This document shows, piece by piece, positions 60,880 to 64,000 of a stretch of DNA of 64,000 nt. Location: NCBI GenBank assembly GCA_041402045.1, contig JAWKSZ010000022.1:1-64000 (forward strand), read 5' to 3'. The first letter of the stretch is position 1; every line of letters starts with the position of its first letter. Both the position numbers and the translations under genes were made by a program. This DNA comes from JAGQRJ01 sp041402045. Lineage in GTDB: Bacteria > Planctomycetota > J058. Under the pieces are notes generated by a model. The model made no database searches. It was given only the letters and a program-made list of their open reading frames with translations, and was not told the origin of the DNA.

Positions 60880-61632
60880 TCAGGGGATCAGCCAGCAGCG
60901 CCCGCCGGCGTCCTGGAGCAGGTAGGGGCCGTCCTCCCACGGCACGTAGACCGCCACGGGGGTGTCGACGGCGTCGCGCAGCGGATCCCAGCTCACGGTC
61001 CACAGGCCGATCCCCGCCTGCAGCCGCTCCGGGAGCTTGGAGCCGGCCGCAGGAGCCACCCGCAGCTCGCGCCACTGCGTGCTCCAGCCTCTCGAGACCA
61101 GTAGGTCCCTGAGGCTCGCGCGCTGGTTGGCGACACTCAGCCTCCCCACCTGGGGGTGGGTCGAGCGCAGGAGGCGCGGCAAGCGGGCCGTCGTGCGCGA
61201 CCAGCGTAGCGCCCCCCACGCCCCTCCGAACACGACGTAGGCCACGACGACGCCCAGGACGTGCGGCGTGATCCCCTCCGCCCCGCGACCCTTGGCCTGC
61301 CGCAGGACCACGAGCCCCAGGACGACGCTCAACAGCGCGAGGTGGTAGAGCCCGTCGGCCGCGTGCCGGGCCCAGAGCTTCCATGCTGCGCCGCGCGGGA
61401 GCGAGGTCCGCGCGATCCAGCGCGCGAGGTGCGCGTCGGGGGCCTCCGCCGGGCCCTCGCGGCAGCCCGGCGTCGGGCAGCGCCCGAGCTCTGCCCGGCA
61501 CTCGACGTGGCACGCGGTGCCGCACCCCGCGCACGGGCGCTCCTCCGCGGCGAAGTCGCCGTGGCACACCGCGCAGCGCAGCGGGCGACCGCGGGAGGTG
61601 ACGGCGGGGGTGTCGGATCGGGGTCGACGCAT
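60880..61632 (-). CDS. RING-like zinc-finger membrane protein, 2
   Basis: 250 residues. Zinc finger at 20-57: C20, C23, C34, C37, H42, C45, C52, C57, the same C4HC3 order and nearly the same spacing as in the 33745 protein. Two transmembrane helices at about 94-112 (LYHLALLSVVLGLVVLRQ) and about 123-142 (VLGVVVAYVVFGGAWGALRW). The C-terminal domain is beta-rich (GIGLWTVSWDPLRDAVDTPV, YVPWEDGPYLLQDAGGRCWL). GAGGAG 5 nt before the ATG. Convergent with the glycosyltransferase gene. Prokaryotic RING-like fingers have been described in membrane-associated proteins; function here is unknown. Confidence 0.78.
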   Translation of the reverse strand: MRRPRSDTPAVTSRGRPLRCAVCHGDFAAEERPCAGCGTACHVECRAELGRCPTPGCREGPAEAPDAHLARWIARTSLPRGAAWKLWARHAADGLYHLALLSVVLGLVVLRQAKGRGAEGITPHVLGVVVAYVVFGGAWGALRWSRTTARLPRLLRSTHPQVGRLSVANQRASLRDLLVSRGWSTQWRELRVAPAAGSKLPERLQAGIGLWTVSWDPLRDAVDTPVAVYVPWEDGPYLLQDAGGRCWLIP

Positions 61633-61926
61633 GGGAGCTCCTCGTGGACCGAGACGAGAGCAAGGCCCGCGCCACGCGGGTTGGTTCTCACACTCGCTCC
61701 GCTGCGAGCCGCGTGGTCCGGATCCGGGGCGGATCCTTGGCCCGTTCGTCGCGCCCGCACGGGTTGCGCGGGCGAGGGCGCGAGCGTGGTGTCGACGCGC
61801 GGCGCACCGCGGGACGCACTCCGGGGCTCGACCGACAACGCCGGCGTCACCCTAAGACGGAATGGCACATTTTGAGCGGGCGAGCGAGTGCCCGAGCGCC
61901 AAGGAGCTTCCACCCCTCTCGACCGC
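61633..61926. other. Intergenic region upstream of the RING-like gene
   Basis: 294 bp with no supported gene. Contains the 16-bp motif TGAGCGGGCGAGCGAG at 61873-61888, also found at 52285, about 40 nt beyond the stop of the minus-strand HEAT gene. The promoter of the 61632 gene should lie here, but no clear hexamers are seen. Confidence 0.4.
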
Positions 61927-64000
61927 TCAGGAGCCTGAAGGCCGGTTCAGCGCCGCGAGGGCGGCCTCGAGGGCCCGCCGCACCTTGGGCATGCGCTCCC
62001 TGGCCACCGCCGCCTCGAGGTCCGGGCGCGCCCCGACCTCCCCGCGGCGCGCGAGCCAGGCCGCGGCGCTGGCCCGCCGGTCGCCCTTCCGCGCGCGGAG
62101 CTGGGGCGCGAGCAGCGCGCGCAGGTCGAGCTCGGGGCGCCGGTCGAGCACCCGCTGCGCGAAGGCGCGCTTGGCCTTGGGCGTGTCGGTCCCCAGCTCG
62201 ACCAGCGCCTCGACCCACGAGGGCGCGAAGGCCTCCTGCGCGGCGAACACGGCCTCCAGCTCGGTCAGCAGCCGGGAGGCCCAGGCCTGGAACCCGTGGG
62301 TCGCGGTCAACCCGCCGCGCAGGGCATGATCGATCACCCGAGGGTGCCGGCCGTAGTAGCCGCCCGCGGCCCAGCCCTCGGCCACGGAGAACGGGCTCCC
62401 GCTGGCCTGGGGGTCGAGGGCCGCGTGGCCGGCGAAGGTCGGCTCGATCCCGGCGTAGCCGAGCGCGCGCTCGAGGGCGTCGAGGCTCAGCGCGTCGGGG
62501 CCCAGCTCCCGCGCGAGGCGGTCGAGGACCACGTGCCCGATCCAGCCTCGGATCCCGTCGGCCCGCCGCCGCCCGGGGGTCAAGTGCCCGGTCAGGTGCA
62601 ACAGCCGCACCCGTCGCGGGAGGTCCAGCCCCACGGCCAGCGGGCTCAGGAGCGGGAGGTGCGCCGCGGGGTCGACGGCGTAGTCGGGGACGAGGGCGGC
62701 GAGCGACCCGGGGAGCACCTCGCGGCTGGCGAGGGACAGCGCCGGGTCGTCGCCCGCCTCGCGCCCACCCCGCGCCAGGGGCCAGGCCACGCGGGTAACC
62801 AGCGCCTCCAGCGCCGCGCGCGCCGTCGATTCCGGCACCCGCCCCGCGAGCGCCTCGCGCAGCCGATCCAGGGTGTCCGGGTCCATGGGGGGCAGCGGCG
62901 GCAGCGCCTCCTGCGCGCGCGGCGCGGCCTCGGGCGCCGCGGTCGCCACGCGCAGCGTGCTCAGGACCCCCGCCGCCGCGTGCCGCACCCGCTGGCTCTT
63001 GTCCGCCTCCGCCGCCCGCTGCAGCGCGGCGACGGTGCTCGGGTGCGCGAAGCGATCCAGGCCCCGCACCGCCCGCCAGCGCACCTCGCTGCGGGGGTGC
63101 TCCAGGCGCGCGATCAGCGCGGCACGCACCGCTCCCGCGAGGCCCTGCTCGCGGGCGGCCAGCAGGAGCTGCCACGCCTCCCCCGCCGCCCGGTCCTCGG
63201 TGGCGGCCTCGGTCAGGGTCACGATCCAGGGGCCCAAGGGCGCACGCTGCCGACGCAAGACGCGACACACCTCGAAGGACGCCTCGCCCTCGAGCGCTTC
63301 GCGCACGAGCTCGGGGAACTCCACGGCCAGGGCCTCGCCGAGCCCGGGGCAGCCGGCGAACACCGCTCGCGGCCCCTCCAGGTACGAACGCGACCCGCGG
63401 GGGAACCCCAGCAGCGTGCGGAAGGTCGGCTCCAGCGGGAGCCGGGCCGCGGCCAGCACGCTGCGCAGGGTCTCGAAGCCGAAGGCGCAGCTCGAGCTCA
63501 CCGGCCAGGACCAGGGGGAGTGCGCGGGGAGCGGGCGCGCCTCGGCCTGGTTGAACAGCGCGAGCAACCACTGCGGGAGCCCCGCGGAGGTCAGCTCGGC
63601 GTGCTGCCCGCGGTGGTAGGCGCCCACGCCGCCCGCGGCCTCGTAGATCAGGCTCAGCCGCAGGAGCCCCGCCGGGTCCCGCAGCGCGCTGACCAAGGCG
63701 CGCGGCCGGACCTCGGCCCCCTGACCGCGGGGCTGCAGCAGCCCCAGGTCCGCGCCGGCGCCCGGGTCCTGCGCCAGCTCGTCCAGGATCGCCGGCTCGC
63801 GACCGTCCTCGAGGAACGCCCGCGCGCGCCGCGCGCGCGCGGGGCCGAGGGGCGCCAGGTCCGCAGTCGCGAGCCCGTCGAGGCCGGCGCCGAGGCGCAG
63901 GGGGAGGTAGAGGTCCGCCCCCGCGGCGAACAGCGCGCGCCAGCTCGCGAACTCCGCGCGCCCGCCCTCGCGGCGGCGGGCCCCGGCGAGGGCCGCGCGC
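61927..64000 (-). CDS. HEAT-repeat protein, 5' end cut by window
   Basis: The minus-strand frame is open to the window end (at least 690 residues). N-terminal visible part: FASWRALFAAGADLYLPLRL, GLLRLSLIYEAAGGVGAYHR. HEAT-like repeats in the middle (RAALIARLEHPRSEVRWRAV, LQRAAEADKSQRVRHAAAGV) and at the end (RASAAAWLARRGEVGARPDL, KVRRALEAALAALNRPSGS). Between them a unique region contains GWIGHVVLDRLARELG and AAGGYYGRHPRVIDHALRGG. No enzyme motif is recognised. A scaffold role is inferred. Confidence 0.72.
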   Translation of the reverse strand, partial: RAALAGARRREGGRAEFASWRALFAAGADLYLPLRLGAGLDGLATADLAPLGPARARRARAFLEDGREPAILDELAQDPGAGADLGLLQPRGQGAEVRPRALVSALRDPAGLLRLSLIYEAAGGVGAYHRGQHAELTSAGLPQWLLALFNQAEARPLPAHSPWSWPVSSSCAFGFETLRSVLAAARLPLEPTFRTLLGFPRGSRSYLEGPRAVFAGCPGLGEALAVEFPELVREALEGEASFEVCRVLRRQRAPLGPWIVTLTEAATEDRAAGEAWQLLLAAREQGLAGAVRAALIARLEHPRSEVRWRAVRGLDRFAHPSTVAALQRAAEADKSQRVRHAAAGVLSTLRVATAAPEAAPRAQEALPPLPPMDPDTLDRLREALAGRVPESTARAALEALVTRVAWPLARGGREAGDDPALSLASREVLPGSLAALVPDYAVDPAAHLPLLSPLAVGLDLPRRVRLLHLTGHLTPGRRRADGIRGWIGHVVLDRLARELGPDALSLDALERALGYAGIEPTFAGHAALDPQASGSPFSVAEGWAAGGYYGRHPRVIDHALRGGLTATHGFQAWASRLLTELEAVFAAQEAFAPSWVEALVELGTDTPKAKRAFAQRVLDRRPELDLRALLAPQLRARKGDRRASAAAWLARRGEVGARPDLEAAVARERMPKVRRALEAALAALNRPSGS

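Overview
This 64 kb window is a very GC-rich bacterial chromosome segment (third codon positions almost all G or C, many GTG/TTG starts, clear purine-rich ribosome binding sites). The encoded cell has an outer membrane (Omp85/BamA-type barrel protein, MlaF-type ABC ATPase, lipoproteins, murein endopeptidase). It is rich in eukaryote-like signalling parts: three Ser/Thr kinase-fold proteins, three FHA proteins, two DUF4388/PATAN proteins, a sulfatase-modifying-factor-type (SUMF1) kinase fusion and two RING-like zinc-finger membrane proteins. This gene style fits a high-GC planctomycete best, with Myxococcota as the alternative. No rRNA, tRNA, CRISPR array, phage or transposase gene was seen. 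The taxonomic call is inference.

Layout. 1-5 kb: dGTPase (cut by the window start), PATAN protein, MlaF-like ATPase with a frameshift, CBS protein, rhodanese-like protein, Nfu-type Fe-S protein. 5-8 kb: secreted von Willebrand factor A (VWA) protein whose 3' end runs into repeat DNA, then a membrane protein. 8-10.2 kb: operon of CoA-binding protein, FHA protein and FHA-pseudokinase. 10.3-21 kb: ornithine-cyclodeaminase-like enzyme, repeat block, then a signalling stretch (cyclic-nucleotide-binding protein, STAS protein with four QTxMFQP motifs, acyl-CoA synthetase alpha subunit, large membrane kinase with a cluster of frameshifts, zinc ribbon-FHA-PATAN protein). 21-26 kb: AddA-type helicase-nuclease and an unknown protein. 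26-33 kb: small abundant-type gene with a strong promoter and terminators, yhbY, SGNH hydrolase, double WaaP-like kinase, glycosyltransferase, SH3-MepA endopeptidase. 33-36 kb: ECF sigma factor coupled to a RING-transmembrane protein. 36.4-40.3 kb: dnaB and a BamA-like gene. 41-49.8 kb: giant TPR-C39 peptidase protein, kinase-SUMF1 fusion, LuxR-type regulator. 49.8-54.4 kb: two paralogous lipoproteins. 54.6-57 kb: HEAT-repeat/membrane/lipoprotein operon. 57.7-60.9 kb: VanZ-CBM9 fusion and glycosyltransferase. 60.9-64 kb: second RING-like protein and a HEAT-repeat protein cut by the window end.

Two dispersed repeat families stand out. Family A has a constant head (a 9-bp-stem hairpin around GGGGGTCTG/CAGACCCCC plus about 60 bp) and a different GC-rich tandem tail at each of three loci. 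Two copies begin 5-8 nt after the stop codon of the last gene of an operon; the third is inside the 3' end of the VWA reading frame. Family B is a palindromic, MITE-like element with 34-bp arms made of a 9-bp module, in three copies plus degenerate halves.

Several genes carry single-base frameshifts (MlaF-like, BamA-like, ECF sigma factor, large kinase). This may mean that residual assembly errors in GC homopolymers are present, so each broken gene should be read with that in mind.
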